Below are positions 1-7,755 of a stretch of DNA of 64,000 nucleotides, piece by piece. The notes beneath the pieces are model-generated. The model ran no database searches. It saw nothing but the letters and a program-made list of their open reading frames with translations, and was not told where the DNA came from. Made by a program: the position numbers and the translations under genes. The DNA comes from Vibrio fluminensis (GTDB lineage: Bacteria; Pseudomonadota; Gammaproteobacteria; Enterobacterales; Vibrionaceae): contig NZ_JADILO010000035.1 of the NCBI RefSeq assembly GCF_015278125.1, positions 1-64,000 of the forward strand, written 5' to 3'. Within the stretch, counting starts at the first letter, position 1. Every line of letters begins with the position of its first letter.

Positions 1-4
1 ACCT
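1..4 (-). tRNA. tRNA-Gln (UUG), 5' tip only, cut by window edge
   Basis: The four bases match the 5' end of the three complete tRNA-Gln genes downstream in this cluster, and the sequence that follows is the same Gln-Leu spacer. The rest of the gene lies outside the window. Confidence 0.7.
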
Positions 5-10
5 ACAGGC

Positions 11-31
11 AATAACTTCATCAAAGTTATT
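11..31 (-). repeat. Stem-loop in Leu-Gln tRNA spacer
   Basis: AATAACTT and AAGTTATT pair around a 5-nt loop. Equivalent stem-loops occur at 866-884 and 1378-1398, always in the spacer between a Leu and a Gln tRNA. The stem is conserved and the loop differs each time. Confidence 0.7.
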
Positions 32-38
32 TAATTGA

Positions 39-123
39 TGGTGCGGTCGGAGAGACTTGAACTCTCACACCTTGCGGCGCCAGAACCTAAATCTGGTGCG
101 TCTACCAATTCCGCCACGACCGC
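39..123 (-). tRNA. tRNA-Leu (UAG)
   Basis: 85-nt type II tRNA with the CCA end encoded. The 7-bp acceptor stem GCGGTCG/CGACCGC is intact, and the long variable arm CGCC-GCAA-GGTG is visible. The anticodon loop TTTAGGT gives UAG, which reads CUA codons. It is one of six near-identical copies in the operon and corresponds to leuW of the E. coli metT-leuW-gln operon. Confidence 0.97.
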
Positions 124-203
124 AGCAAACTTTTATAGTTAAGAAGACAATTGGTAAAGTCTTAGTAACGTTGTCATGTCGATTACTCAACATGTCTAAA
201 TAA

Positions 204-278
204 TGGCAGGTCTACCTGGATTCGAACCAGGGAATGCCGGCATCAAAAGCCGGTGCCTTACCGCTTGGCGATAGACCT
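204..278 (-). tRNA. tRNA-Gln (UUG)
   Basis: 75-nt tRNA with encoded CCA. The acceptor stem AGGTCTA/TAGACCT pairs fully and the anticodon loop TTTTGAT gives UUG. The first pair is A-U, a weak first pair typical of bacterial tRNA-Gln. Identical copies lie at 786-860 and 1298-1372. Confidence 0.97.
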
Positions 279-345
279 GCAGATGCTCTTAACAGAGACT
301 TGATCCTTCAGCATGCTTTACACTTTGCATTCATTCAAAAGAGAA

Positions 346-430
346 TGGTGCGGTCGGAGAGACTTGAACTCTCACACCTTGCGGCGCCAGAACCTAAATC
401 TGGTGCGTCTACCAATTCCGCCACGACCGC
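346..430 (-). tRNA. tRNA-Leu (UAG)
   Basis: 85-nt copy identical to the one at 39-123, with anticodon UAG, a long variable arm and an encoded CCA end. It is transcribed leftward between tRNA-Met (511-587) and tRNA-Gln (204-278). Confidence 0.97.
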
Positions 431-510
431 AGCAAAGTTTCTTGTTAAGCGTATGCTTAGAGAAGAATATGTAGTTAGAAAGACGATTGGTAAGTCTTAA
501 TAACGTTGTA

Positions 511-587
511 TGGTGGCTACTACGGGATTTGAACCTGTGACCCCATCATTATGAGTGATGTGCTCTAACCAGCTGAGCTAAGTAGCC
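511..587 (-). tRNA. tRNA-Met (CAU), elongator type
   Basis: 77-nt tRNA with encoded CCA, acceptor stem GGCTACT/AGTAGCC and anticodon loop CTCATAA. It resembles E. coli elongator metT/metU rather than the initiator, because the first acceptor pair is a normal G-C. An Ile2 identity (lysidine-modified CAU) cannot be excluded by eye but is less likely in this operon. Confidence 0.95.
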
Positions 588-622
588 AATATGTTCACGA
601 TAAATCGAGACACATTTAATTA

Positions 623-707
623 TGGTGCGGTCGGAGAGACTTGAACTCTCACACCTTGCGGCGCCAGAACCTAAATCTGGTGCGTCTACCAATTCCGCCA
701 CGACCGC
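623..707 (-). tRNA. tRNA-Leu (UAG)
   Basis: 85-nt copy with anticodon UAG and encoded CCA, same sequence as the other leuW-type copies. Its downstream spacer (708-785) closely matches the spacer at 124-203, showing that the operon grew by segmental duplication. Confidence 0.97.
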
Positions 708-785
708 AGCAAACTTTATGGTTAAAAAGACGATTGGTGAGTCTTAGTAACGTTGTCATGTCGATTACTCAACATGTCTAAATAA

Positions 786-860
786 TGGCAGGTCTACCTG
801 GATTCGAACCAGGGAATGCCGGCATCAAAAGCCGGTGCCTTACCGCTTGGCGATAGACCT
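786..860 (-). tRNA. tRNA-Gln (UUG)
   Basis: 75-nt copy with anticodon UUG and encoded CCA, identical to the copies at 204-278 and 1298-1372. The spacer on its right contains an 8-bp perfect stem-loop at 866-884. Confidence 0.97.
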
Positions 861-865
861 ACAGC

Positions 866-884
866 ATAACTTCGATGAAGTTAT
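866..884 (-). repeat. Stem-loop in Leu-Gln tRNA spacer
   Basis: ATAACTTC and GAAGTTAT pair perfectly around a 3-nt loop. It is the same element as at 11-31 and 1378-1398. Confidence 0.7.
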
Positions 885-892
885 TTAAATCA

Positions 893-977
893 TGGTGCGG
901 TCGGAGAGACTTGAACTCTCACACCTTGCGGCGCCAGAACCTAAATCTGGTGCGTCTACCAATTCCGCCACGACCGC
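893..977 (-). tRNA. tRNA-Leu (UAG)
   Basis: 85-nt leuW-type copy. It sits directly beside a second Leu copy (1005-1089) with a 27-nt spacer, the only Leu-Leu neighbour pair in the cluster. Confidence 0.97.
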
Positions 978-1004
978 GTGATTCGTTCGTAGATTATGTC
1001 AAGA

Positions 1005-1089
1005 TGGTGCGGTCGGAGAGACTTGAACTCTCACACCTTGCGGCGCCAGAACCTAAATCTGGTGCGTCTACCAATTCCGCCACGACCGC
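1005..1089 (-). tRNA. tRNA-Leu (UAG)
   Basis: 85-nt leuW-type copy with anticodon UAG, a long variable arm and encoded CCA. It lies between tRNA-Met (1142-1218) and the adjacent Leu copy. Confidence 0.97.
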
Positions 1090-1141
1090 ATCTTGAATCT
1101 ACATAACTGATAGTTGATTGGTTAAACTAACAGTTTGAATA

Positions 1142-1218
1142 TGGTGGCTACTACGGGATTTGAACCTGTGACCCCATCATTATGAGTGATGTGCTCTAAC
1201 CAGCTGAGCTAAGTAGCC
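1142..1218 (-). tRNA. tRNA-Met (CAU), elongator type
   Basis: 77-nt copy identical in sequence to 511-587, with anticodon CAU and CCA encoded. Confidence 0.95.
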
Positions 1219-1297
1219 ATGTTTTCGAGCGAGATAATATAAACTATTCTCTCTCTCGGTGACAACCCTTTTTATCAAAAGGTTTCCACTTAAATAG

Positions 1298-1372
1298 TGG
1301 CAGGTCTACCTGGATTCGAACCAGGGAATGCCGGCATCAAAAGCCGGTGCCTTACCGCTTGGCGATAGACCT
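1298..1372 (-). tRNA. tRNA-Gln (UUG)
   Basis: 75-nt copy with anticodon UUG and encoded CCA. The spacer to the next Leu gene carries a perfect 9-bp stem-loop at 1378-1398. Confidence 0.97.
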
Positions 1373-1377
1373 ACAGC

Positions 1378-1398
1378 AATAACTTCTACGAAGTTATT
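1378..1398 (-). repeat. Stem-loop in Leu-Gln tRNA spacer
   Basis: AATAACTTC and GAAGTTATT pair perfectly (9 bp) around a 3-nt loop. It is the longest of the three equivalent spacer hairpins and a plausible processing signal for the polycistronic tRNA precursor. Confidence 0.7.
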
Positions 1399-1405
1399 CA
1401 AACAA

Positions 1406-1490
1406 TGGTGCGGTCGGAGAGACTTGAACTCTCACACCTTACGGCGCCAGAACCTAAATCTGGTGCGTCTACCAATTCCGCCACGACCGC
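1406..1490 (-). tRNA. tRNA-Leu (UAG), variable-arm variant
   Basis: 85-nt leuW-type tRNA that differs from the other five copies by one base at position 1441. The loop of the long variable arm becomes GTAA instead of GCAA. Both are GNRA tetraloops, so the fold should be kept. Confidence 0.97.
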
Positions 1491-1536
1491 ATCTATTCCT
1501 GATTGCTTTAAACTTAAAGTCGAAAACAATTAGGAA

Positions 1537-1613
1537 TGGTGGCTACTACGGGATTTGAACCTGTGACCCCATCATTATGAGTGATGTGCTCTAACCAGCT
1601 GAGCTAAGTAGCC
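1537..1613 (-). tRNA. tRNA-Met (CAU), first gene of the operon
   Basis: 77-nt elongator-type tRNA-Met with encoded CCA. It is the promoter-proximal gene, about 50 nt downstream of the -10 element at 1671-1676. Confidence 0.95.
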
Positions 1614-1670
1614 ATTACCATGTTTTCCGTTCCTTTCTGATTCATCGCTGTCTCGTTGGGAACGGGGCGC

Positions 1671-1699
1671 ATTATGCGTATCTGAGCGAGAACCGTCAA
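1671..1699 (-). promoter_or_regulatory. Stable-RNA promoter of the tRNA operon
   Basis: Read leftward: -35 TTGACG (1694-1699), a 17-bp spacer, -10 CATAAT (1671-1676), then the GC-rich discriminator GCGCCCC (1664-1670). An A/T-rich stretch upstream (about 1700-1735) could act as an UP element. A GC-rich discriminator is the known signature of stringently controlled rRNA/tRNA promoters, so ppGpp/DksA repression is inferred. Confidence 0.85.
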
Positions 1700-1832
1700 C
1701 AGTTTTTTCGAAGAAATTTGGATAAATGAATCGTTCGGTTTCTTTTTAAACAAAGAGGCGCGTTAATGATCTAAAACTGGTAAAAAATTGACGGGCTATA
1801 TTGAAATTAAAAGGTCACTTTGATTGGGGTAT

Positions 1833-1862
1833 AAAAAAAGCCAGCATATTAGCTGGCTTTTA
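1833..1862 (-). terminator. Rho-independent terminator of the pth-ychF unit
   Basis: AGCCAGC/GCTGGCT stem with a 6-nt loop, followed on the minus strand by a run of six or more T, 35 nt past the ychF stop codon. Confidence 0.85.
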
Positions 1863-1896
1863 AACTCAATAGCTTGCACAAAAAATGCGCAATTAA

Positions 1897-2988
1897 TTAT
1901 ACGTTGAAGCGGAAGTGAACCACATCGCCATCTTTTACGATGTATTCTTTGCCTTCAAGACGCCATTTACCTGCATCTTTAGCACCACTTTCACCGCTGT
2001 ATTGGATAAAGTCGTCGTAGCCGACTACTTCTGCACGGATGAAGCCTTTTTCAAAGTCAGTGTGGATCTTGCCTGCTGCTTTGGGCGCAGTTGCACCCAC
2101 AGGGATAGTCCATGCACGCACTTCTTTCACGCCTGCTGTGAAATAAGTGTGTAGACAAAGCAGCTCGTAGCCTGCGCGAATCACGCGGTTTAGACCTGGC
2201 TCTTCGATGCCCATGTCTGCTAGGAACTCTTCACGCTCATCATCTTCAAGCTCAGCCATTTCTGACTCAATTGCCGCACAAACAGGTACAACGACGTTGT
2301 TTTCTTTTGCTGCAAACTCACGAACTGCGTCTAAGTATGGGTTGTTCTCAAAACCATCTTCGTTCACGTTAGCGATGTACATGGTTGGTTTTAGCGTAAG
2401 GAAGTTTAGGTAACCAACGGCTGCTAGTTCTTCTTTCGACAGGTTAACAGTACGTGCAGAACCGCCTTCAGTAAGCACTGGTAGTAGCTTTTCAAGTACA
2501 GTTAGTTCGAACTTAGCGTCTTTGTCACCACCTTTCGCTTTCTTTGCATTGCGCTGAATTGCACGCTCACAAGAATCTAGGTCGGCAAGAGCAAGTTCTA
2601 GGTTGATCACTTCGATATCTTCGATAGGTGATACTTTACCTGCAACGTGAATGATGTTTTCGTTTTCAAAACAACGAACAACGTGACCAATTGCGTCCGT
2701 TTCGCGGATGTTTGCTAGGAACTTGTTACCTAGACCTTCGCCACGAGATGCACCAGCAACTAGACCAGCAATGTCTACGAATTCCATTGTCGTTGGCAGT
2801 ACGCGCTGAGGGTTCACAATTTTTGCCAACGCATCTAGACGTAGATCTGGCACTGGAACCACACCAGTGTTTGGTTCGATAGTACAGAACGGGAAGTTTG
2901 CTGCTTCGATACCCGCTTTAGTTAGTGCATTGAACAGAGTTGACTTACCAACGTTTGGTAGACCAACGATGCCACATTTAAAACCCAT
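1897..2988 (-). CDS. ychF: Redox/ribosome-associated ATPase YchF (OLA1 family)
   Basis: 363 residues, the usual family length. It is an Obg-superfamily P-loop protein that in characterised members prefers ATP over GTP and binds 70S ribosomes and the 50S subunit. The Walker A motif GLPNVGKST is at residues 9-17, and the G3-like motif DIAGLVAGASRGEGLGN follows at about residue 70. The C-terminal TGS-like region ends in VKDGDVVHFRFNV. It lies 10 nt downstream of pth, the same pth-ychF pairing as in E. coli, so the two are probably cotranscribed. Confidence 0.97.
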   Translation of the reverse strand: MGFKCGIVGLPNVGKSTLFNALTKAGIEAANFPFCTIEPNTGVVPVPDLRLDALAKIVNPQRVLPTTMEFVDIAGLVAGASRGEGLGNKFLANIRETDAIGHVVRCFENENIIHVAGKVSPIEDIEVINLELALADLDSCERAIQRNAKKAKGGDKDAKFELTVLEKLLPVLTEGGSARTVNLSKEELAAVGYLNFLTLKPTMYIANVNEDGFENNPYLDAVREFAAKENNVVVPVCAAIESEMAELEDDEREEFLADMGIEEPGLNRVIRAGYELLCLHTYFTAGVKEVRAWTIPVGATAPKAAGKIHTDFEKGFIRAEVVGYDDFIQYSGESGAKDAGKWRLEGKEYIVKDGDVVHFRFNV

Positions 2989-2998
2989 GATTGTAACC

Positions 2999-3589
2999 TT
3001 ATTCAGCTTTGAACGTGTGTAAGCGGTTTTGTGCTTTGCTTAGGCCATCTTTTAATAAGATGTCGAGACAGCGCACAGCTTCATCTGCTGCCGCTTCTAA
3101 CTGCTCATGCTCTTTTGCAGGAGCTTTACCTAGCACATAACCAGCCACTTTATCTTTGTGTCCCGGATGGCCAATGCCAATACGAAGACGATAAAACTCT
3201 TTGTTGTTGCCTAATTTGCTAATGGTGTCACGCAAACCATTGTGACCACCATGGCCGCCGCCTTTTTTGAATTTAGCGACACCCGGAGGTAAGTCTAGCT
3301 CGTCATGAGCGACCATGATTTCCTCGGGTTTAATTTGGTAGAACTTAGCCAGCGCAGCGACTGCTTTGCCAGATAGGTTCATAAAAGTGGTTGGGATCAA
3401 TAGGCGAAGATCCTCACCATTTACCATGATACGTCCAGTAAGACCAAAGAACTTTGGCTCATTCTTTAGCGTAACGTTATGAACGCGAGCTAACTCCTCA
3501 ACGACCCAAGCACCCGCATTGTGACGAGTCTTAGCGTATTCAGGGCCAGGGTTAGCCAGTCCGACAAGAAGTTTGATCTGTTGAGTCAA
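2999..3589 (-). CDS. pth: Peptidyl-tRNA hydrolase
   Basis: 196 residues, typical of bacterial Pth1. It cleaves the ester bond of peptidyl-tRNAs that drop off ribosomes and recycles the tRNA. Conserved catalytic and substrate residues are all present: Asn13, catalytic His23 in TRHNAG, Asn71 in FMNLSG, Asp96 in VAHDELDLPPG and Asn117 in GGHGGHNGLRD. They align with E. coli N10, H20, N68, D93 and N114 after a 3-residue shift. It is the first gene of a pth-ychF pair, downstream of prs but separated from it by the prs terminator. Confidence 0.97.
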   Translation of the reverse strand: MTQQIKLLVGLANPGPEYAKTRHNAGAWVVEELARVHNVTLKNEPKFFGLTGRIMVNGEDLRLLIPTTFMNLSGKAVAALAKFYQIKPEEIMVAHDELDLPPGVAKFKKGGGHGGHNGLRDTISKLGNNKEFYRLRIGIGHPGHKDKVAGYVLGKAPAKEHEQLEAAADEAVRCLDILLKDGLSKAQNRLHTFKAE

Positions 3590-3683
3590 GGTTAGGATCT
3601 CTCTGGAATCTCAAAAAGCGCAGTATAATAGCACACAAAATCGCTATCGGGCGAGAACGTGCTATCGCCGGGGATATAGAAAT

Positions 3684-3710
3684 AAAAAAACACCCCTAAA
3701 AAGGGGTGCT
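3684..3710 (-). terminator. Rho-independent terminator after prs
   Basis: On the minus strand, AGCACCCC pairs with GGGGTG(T) around a 6-nt loop and is followed by seven T, about 25 nt past the prs stop codon. Confidence 0.85.
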
Positions 3711-3734
3711 TTGAAATTGTTCTAATCGGTTAGA

Positions 3735-4679
3735 TTAGTTGAACATTGCAGAGATAGACTCTTCGTTGCTGATGCGACGAATTGCTTCAGCAAGCATGCG
3801 AGATAGGCTTAGTGTGGTTACTTTGCCAGTCGCTTCCATCTCTTTAGACAGAGTGATTGAGTCAGTTACGATCACTTGGTCTAGTACCGAATTCTTGATG
3901 TTGTCTGAAGCGTTACCAGAGAATACAGCGTGAGTTGCGTAAGCGAATACACGCTTAGCACCACGCTCTTTTAGCGCTTCAGCTGCTTTACATAGAGTGC
4001 CACCTGTATCGATCATGTCGTCAACGATCACACAGTCGCGACCTTCAACATCACCGATTAGGTTCATCACTTCAGATACGTTTGCACGTGGACGACGCTT
4101 GTCTACGATAGCGATGTCGATATCGCCTAGTGCTTTTGCAGTTGCACGAGCACGTACTACGCCACCTAGGTCAGGAGAAACCACTACAGGGTTTTCTAGA
4201 CCACGAGATTGCATGTCTTCAAGCAGTACAGGCGTACCGAAGATGTTATCTACAGGTACGTCGAAGAAGCCTTGAATTTGCTCTGCGTGTAGGTCGATAG
4301 TTAGAACGCGGTCAACACCTACGTTAGACAGGAAGTCTGCTACCACTTTAGCAGTGATTGGCACGCGAGAAGAACGTACACGACGGTCTTGGCGAGCGTA
4401 ACCAAAGTAAGGGATTACTGCTGTAATACGGCCCGCAGAAGCGCGGCGCATTGCATCAATCATCACGACAAGTTCCATTAGGTTGTCGTTAGTTGGTGCA
4501 CAAGTAGATTGGATGATGAATACATCGCTACCACGTACGTTTTCGTTGATTTGAACAGCGACTTCGCCGTCAGAGAAACGAGAAACAGTGGCGTCACCAA
4601 GTGAGATGTAAAGACGATCAGCAATACGTTGGGCTAGTTCAGGTGTTGCGTTACCAGCAAATAGCTTCATATCAGGCAC
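3735..4679 (-). CDS. prs: Ribose-phosphate diphosphokinase (PRPP synthetase)
   Basis: 314 residues. It makes PRPP from ribose 5-phosphate and ATP for purine, pyrimidine, His, Trp and NAD synthesis. The class I hallmarks are visible: the flexible-loop region YFGYARQDRR, the regulatory/catalytic KRRPR segment, and the PRPP-binding loop VIVDDMIDTGGT near residue 220. The start is a GTG (MPDMKLFAGN). A GAGG lies 8 nt upstream of it, and the N-terminus matches the E. coli protein, so the in-frame ATG three codons later is less likely. It lies downstream of lolB-ispE, as in E. coli. Confidence 0.97.
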   Translation of the reverse strand: MPDMKLFAGNATPELAQRIADRLYISLGDATVSRFSDGEVAVQINENVRGSDVFIIQSTCAPTNDNLMELVVMIDAMRRASAGRITAVIPYFGYARQDRRVRSSRVPITAKVVADFLSNVGVDRVLTIDLHAEQIQGFFDVPVDNIFGTPVLLEDMQSRGLENPVVVSPDLGGVVRARATAKALGDIDIAIVDKRRPRANVSEVMNLIGDVEGRDCVIVDDMIDTGGTLCKAAEALKERGAKRVFAYATHAVFSGNASDNIKNSVLDQVIVTDSITLSKEMEATGKVTTLSLSRMLAEAIRRISNEESISAMFN

Positions 4680-4708
4680 GGTGGAAACCTCAGGTTTGCG
4701 TCCAGTTT

Positions 4709-5581
4709 TTAAATAGATGATTTGTGGGCTAAACGGTATTTAGCCAGTGTCTGGTATAGGGGGGAAACATTGTTTCCTTTCGCCACAAATGCCGACACGT
4801 TGTCAGATAATTGCTCGAATGCATTTTGTGCATCGTTTTCGCTCAAAAATTCAGCAAAAACGCACGATCCAGTACCCGTCAATCTCGACGGCGCGTATTG
4901 TAGCAGCCATGAAAGTTGCTTATCAACCTCTGGATAAAGCATTCTCACAATTTTTTCGCAATCGTTTCCGTATTCTGACTCTAAAAGCAGTGATAACGGG
5001 CGTTTCGGTGTATCACGTGTTAAGTCTGGATGAGTAAAAATATCGACAGTTGCAATACTTACATTTGGTCTTACGACTAAGTACCACTTTTCTTCTGGTT
5101 CAACTTTTACAATCTCTTCACCGACGCCTTCGGCAAACGCGGCATGTCCTCGGACGAAAACGGGGACGTCAGCGCCAAGTTTGAGGCCGATATCCGCCAA
5201 CTGGTCTTCACTGCAATGGGTTTGCCATAGGTGATTTAGGGCAACTAAAACGGTTGCGGCATTCGATGAGCCACCGCCAATACCCCCCCCCATAGGCAAA
5301 ATCTTGTTTAACTTGATATCAGCACCTAACTGGCAACCGGTAAAGTTTTGCAATGCAGTCGCGGCACGCCAGATCAAATTATCCTCAAGCGCGACGCCCG
5401 GAATATCAGGTGTTAGCGTGATGTTTCCGCTTTCATTGGCAGAGATTGTTAGATCGTCACAGTGATCGACAAACTGGAAAAGCGTTTGTAGTTCATGGTA
5501 GCCGTTCTCACGACGTCCAGTGATATATAGAAATAGATTGAGTTTGGCTGGTGAAGGCCAATGAGTGGTGTCACGAATCAT
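4709..5581 (-). CDS. ispE: 4-(cytidine 5'-diphospho)-2-C-methyl-D-erythritol kinase
   Basis: 290 residues. A GHMP-family kinase of the MEP isoprenoid pathway that phosphorylates the 2-hydroxyl of CDP-methylerythritol. The N-terminal WPSPAKLNLFLYITGRR carries the substrate-binding Lys, and the ATP loop PMGGGIGGGSSNAA is at residues 96-110. An open frame continues 44 codons upstream inside lolB, but the ATG at 5579-5581 is chosen because it gives the family N-terminus. It overlaps the lolB stop by one base (TAATG), which suggests translational coupling. Confidence 0.96.
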   Translation of the reverse strand: MIRDTTHWPSPAKLNLFLYITGRRENGYHELQTLFQFVDHCDDLTISANESGNITLTPDIPGVALEDNLIWRAATALQNFTGCQLGADIKLNKILPMGGGIGGGSSNAATVLVALNHLWQTHCSEDQLADIGLKLGADVPVFVRGHAAFAEGVGEEIVKVEPEEKWYLVVRPNVSIATVDIFTHPDLTRDTPKRPLSLLLESEYGNDCEKIVRMLYPEVDKQLSWLLQYAPSRLTGTGSCVFAEFLSENDAQNAFEQLSDNVSAFVAKGNNVSPLYQTLAKYRLAHKSSI

Positions 5582-6198
5582 TACTTCAAAGTCCACTTTG
5601 AGATAACCAAATTGATGGTGGTGTCGTTTTGTTTTAGCTTTAGCTTGTATGGTACGGGCAGATCTGAGCCTAAAAATGGTACATCTTGGTAACTGGAGTA
5701 AATCAATTGCCAAGTTTGTCCATTTATCTTCTTGGTTAGCGTTGCCAATGTTTGGGTATCATTGACTGTAAATTCATCGGCATTGGTCGGTTTGCCTAGC
5801 AGCCAATCATTGAGTTGTTCTACTGGGATACTTAAACCAGTAAGGCGAGCTATCAAACGGTCAGCGCTGACATCACTGTAGACATCGTCTTCGTATGTTT
5901 TAACTGTCGCGAGTGATGGGGTGATCTGCATATTAAGCACCGTTTGACCAAGAAATGTGCTTAGGCGCAACTCACTGTCTTGCGCCGAGTTTTGCCAATA
6001 GAAGCTGAGCGATTCTCTTTGCTGCGGTGAAATGTACCCCAGTTTGCCAGATGCACTGTAATCAGAGATCAGTTCAAGTCTTTGCTGGTGAGCTTGCCAT
6101 TCAACACTCGTAAAGCTGTTTTGAATGGAGCTACAACCAGAGAGCAGAACAAATGAAAATAAAATCGTCGTGAGTTTTGTGAATAGTCGCGAGGGCAT
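5581..6198 (-). CDS. lolB: Outer-membrane lipoprotein insertion receptor LolB
   Basis: 205 residues. It accepts lipoproteins from the periplasmic carrier LolA and inserts them into the outer membrane. The N-terminus is a lipoprotein signal peptide ending in the lipobox LLSGC (modified Cys22), followed by Ser-Ser, compatible with outer-membrane sorting. The body shows LolB landmarks such as W-H-Q-L near the start of the mature part and GKLGY. It is the first gene of lolB-ispE and diverges from hemA, the arrangement known from enterobacteria. Confidence 0.94.
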   Translation of the reverse strand: MPSRLFTKLTTILFSFVLLSGCSSIQNSFTSVEWQAHQQRLELISDYSASGKLGYISPQQRESLSFYWQNSAQDSELRLSTFLGQTVLNMQITPSLATVKTYEDDVYSDVSADRLIARLTGLSIPVEQLNDWLLGKPTNADEFTVNDTQTLATLTKKINGQTWQLIYSSYQDVPFLGSDLPVPYKLKLKQNDTTINLVISKWTLK

Positions 6199-6474
6199 GG
6201 CGAGTAGGATTCCTTATCAGCAAACTTCTCAGCACATACTATAGCATTGAAAAGTATTGTTACTCTTGTTTGAAAAAGGAAAATACTTACTTTGCAGTGC
6301 TATTCAACCTATGTGATTGAGAAATAGGGTAGAATCACTCTTTTTATCGCCATAATTACATTTTAATTAGTTGTTAACGGAAAACAGTTGAGTGATCCCC
6401 TTTTATTCAGGGGGGGCATCAAGTAAAATTCCGTCCCTGTTTTCACATAACCAGATTTAGAGAACACACAGTAC
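6199..6474. other. lolB/hemA divergent intergenic region
   Basis: 276 bp that must hold both divergent promoters. No confident -10/-35 pair was identified. An imperfect inverted repeat (TGATCCCC at 6393-6400 and a G-run ending in CATCA at 6410-6421) lies about 55 nt upstream of hemA and could form a hairpin in its leader. Confidence 0.4.
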
Positions 6475-7734
6475 ATGTCATTGCTTGCTATCGGTATCAA
6501 TCATAATACGGCTTCAGTAGAACTGCGCGAGAAAGTCGCGTTTGGGCCGGACAAGCTACCGCAAGCCCTACAGCAACTGTCTGAAAGCTCGTATGTAAGC
6601 GGTGGTGTGATTGTCTCTACTTGTAACCGTACAGAAATTTATTGCGACGTAAAACCGTCGTGCAAGAACAAGGTTATTGATTGGCTGGCGCAGTTTCATC
6701 AGGTTAGCGCAGAAGAGCTAAAGCCGAGTATCTATGTCCATGAAGAACAAGCTGCGATTCGTCATCTAATGCGCGTGGCTTGTGGTTTAGACTCATTAGT
6801 ACTTGGTGAACCTCAAATTCTAGGTCAAGTAAAACAAGCTTTCGCTGACTCTCGCGATGGCAATTCCGTTAACGCATCAATAGAGAAATGGTTTCAAAAA
6901 ACATTTTCTGTTGCGAAGCGTGTGCGCACTGAAACGGACATTGGCGGTAACGCGGTCTCTGTCGCTTACGCTGCGTGCACCCTTGCTAAACACATTTTTG
7001 AATCGCTACAAGATTCAACGGTATTATTGGTGGGTGCCGGAGAAACCATTGAATTGGTCGCGAAACATTTGGCTGCTAATGGCTGCAATAAAATGATTGT
7101 GGCTAACCGTACCAAAGAGCGTGCTCAGGTTTTAGCTGAGCAGTTTGGAGCGGAAGTGATTAGTTTGCCGGAAATTCCTGAGCACCTTCCGCGCGCCGAC
7201 ATCGTAATCAGTTCGACTGCTAGCCCATTGCCTATCATAGGTAAAGGTATGGTCGAAACAGCGCTGAAGAGCCGACGTTATCAACCTATGTTGTTCGTTG
7301 ATATTGCAGTACCACGTGATATTGAGTCACAAGTTGGTGAGATTAATGATGCGTATCTTTACTCTGTGGACGATTTGCAGTCGATCATCGACAGCAATAT
7401 AGAACAGCGCAAAGTAGAAGCGATTCAAGCGGAAGCGATTGTCAGTGAAGAAAGCGCCTCATTTATGACCTGGCTACGCTCGTTACAAGGCGTGGACAGC
7501 ATTCGACAATATCGCACTAATGCCAACGATATTCGTCAAGATTTATTAAGTAAAAGTATCCAAGCTCTTGCTGCAGGCGGTGATCCTGAAAAAGTGTTAG
7601 TGGAATTGAGCAATAAGCTCACTAACAGACTCATTCATACACCGACACGAGCTCTACAAACAGCAGCAGAGCAAGGTGAGCCAGCAAAGCTTGCCATTAT
7701 TAGACAAAGTTTGGGTCTTGATGACCCGCTATAA
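6475..7734 (+). CDS. hemA: Glutamyl-tRNA reductase
   Basis: 419 residues, the usual size. It reduces glutamyl-tRNA(Glu) to glutamate-1-semialdehyde, the first committed step of C5 tetrapyrrole synthesis. The nucleophilic Cys50 sits in STCNRTEIY. The NADPH-binding domain begins near LLVGAGETIELVAKHL, and the C-terminal dimerisation helix follows. It starts a hemA-prfA-prmC unit with 21 nt to prfA, as in other gammaproteobacteria. Confidence 0.98.
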   Translation: MSLLAIGINHNTASVELREKVAFGPDKLPQALQQLSESSYVSGGVIVSTCNRTEIYCDVKPSCKNKVIDWLAQFHQVSAEELKPSIYVHEEQAAIRHLMRVACGLDSLVLGEPQILGQVKQAFADSRDGNSVNASIEKWFQKTFSVAKRVRTETDIGGNAVSVAYAACTLAKHIFESLQDSTVLLVGAGETIELVAKHLAANGCNKMIVANRTKERAQVLAEQFGAEVISLPEIPEHLPRADIVISSTASPLPIIGKGMVETALKSRRYQPMLFVDIAVPRDIESQVGEINDAYLYSVDDLQSIIDSNIEQRKVEAIQAEAIVSEESASFMTWLRSLQGVDSIRQYRTNANDIRQDLLSKSIQALAAGGDPEKVLVELSNKLTNRLIHTPTRALQTAAEQGEPAKLAIIRQSLGLDDPL

Positions 7735-7755
7735 CTAGAACCCTGAGTTAAATAT

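Noticed and set aside
234..1558. Several 70-90-residue plus-strand frames with VRSERLELSHLAAPEPKSGAS
   Set aside because: They are antisense translations of tRNA-Leu and tRNA-Gln genes.
1..1613. Regular repeats that could suggest a CRISPR array
   Set aside because: The repeated units are complete tRNA genes with CCA ends and correct anticodons, and the spacers are related to each other rather than unique.
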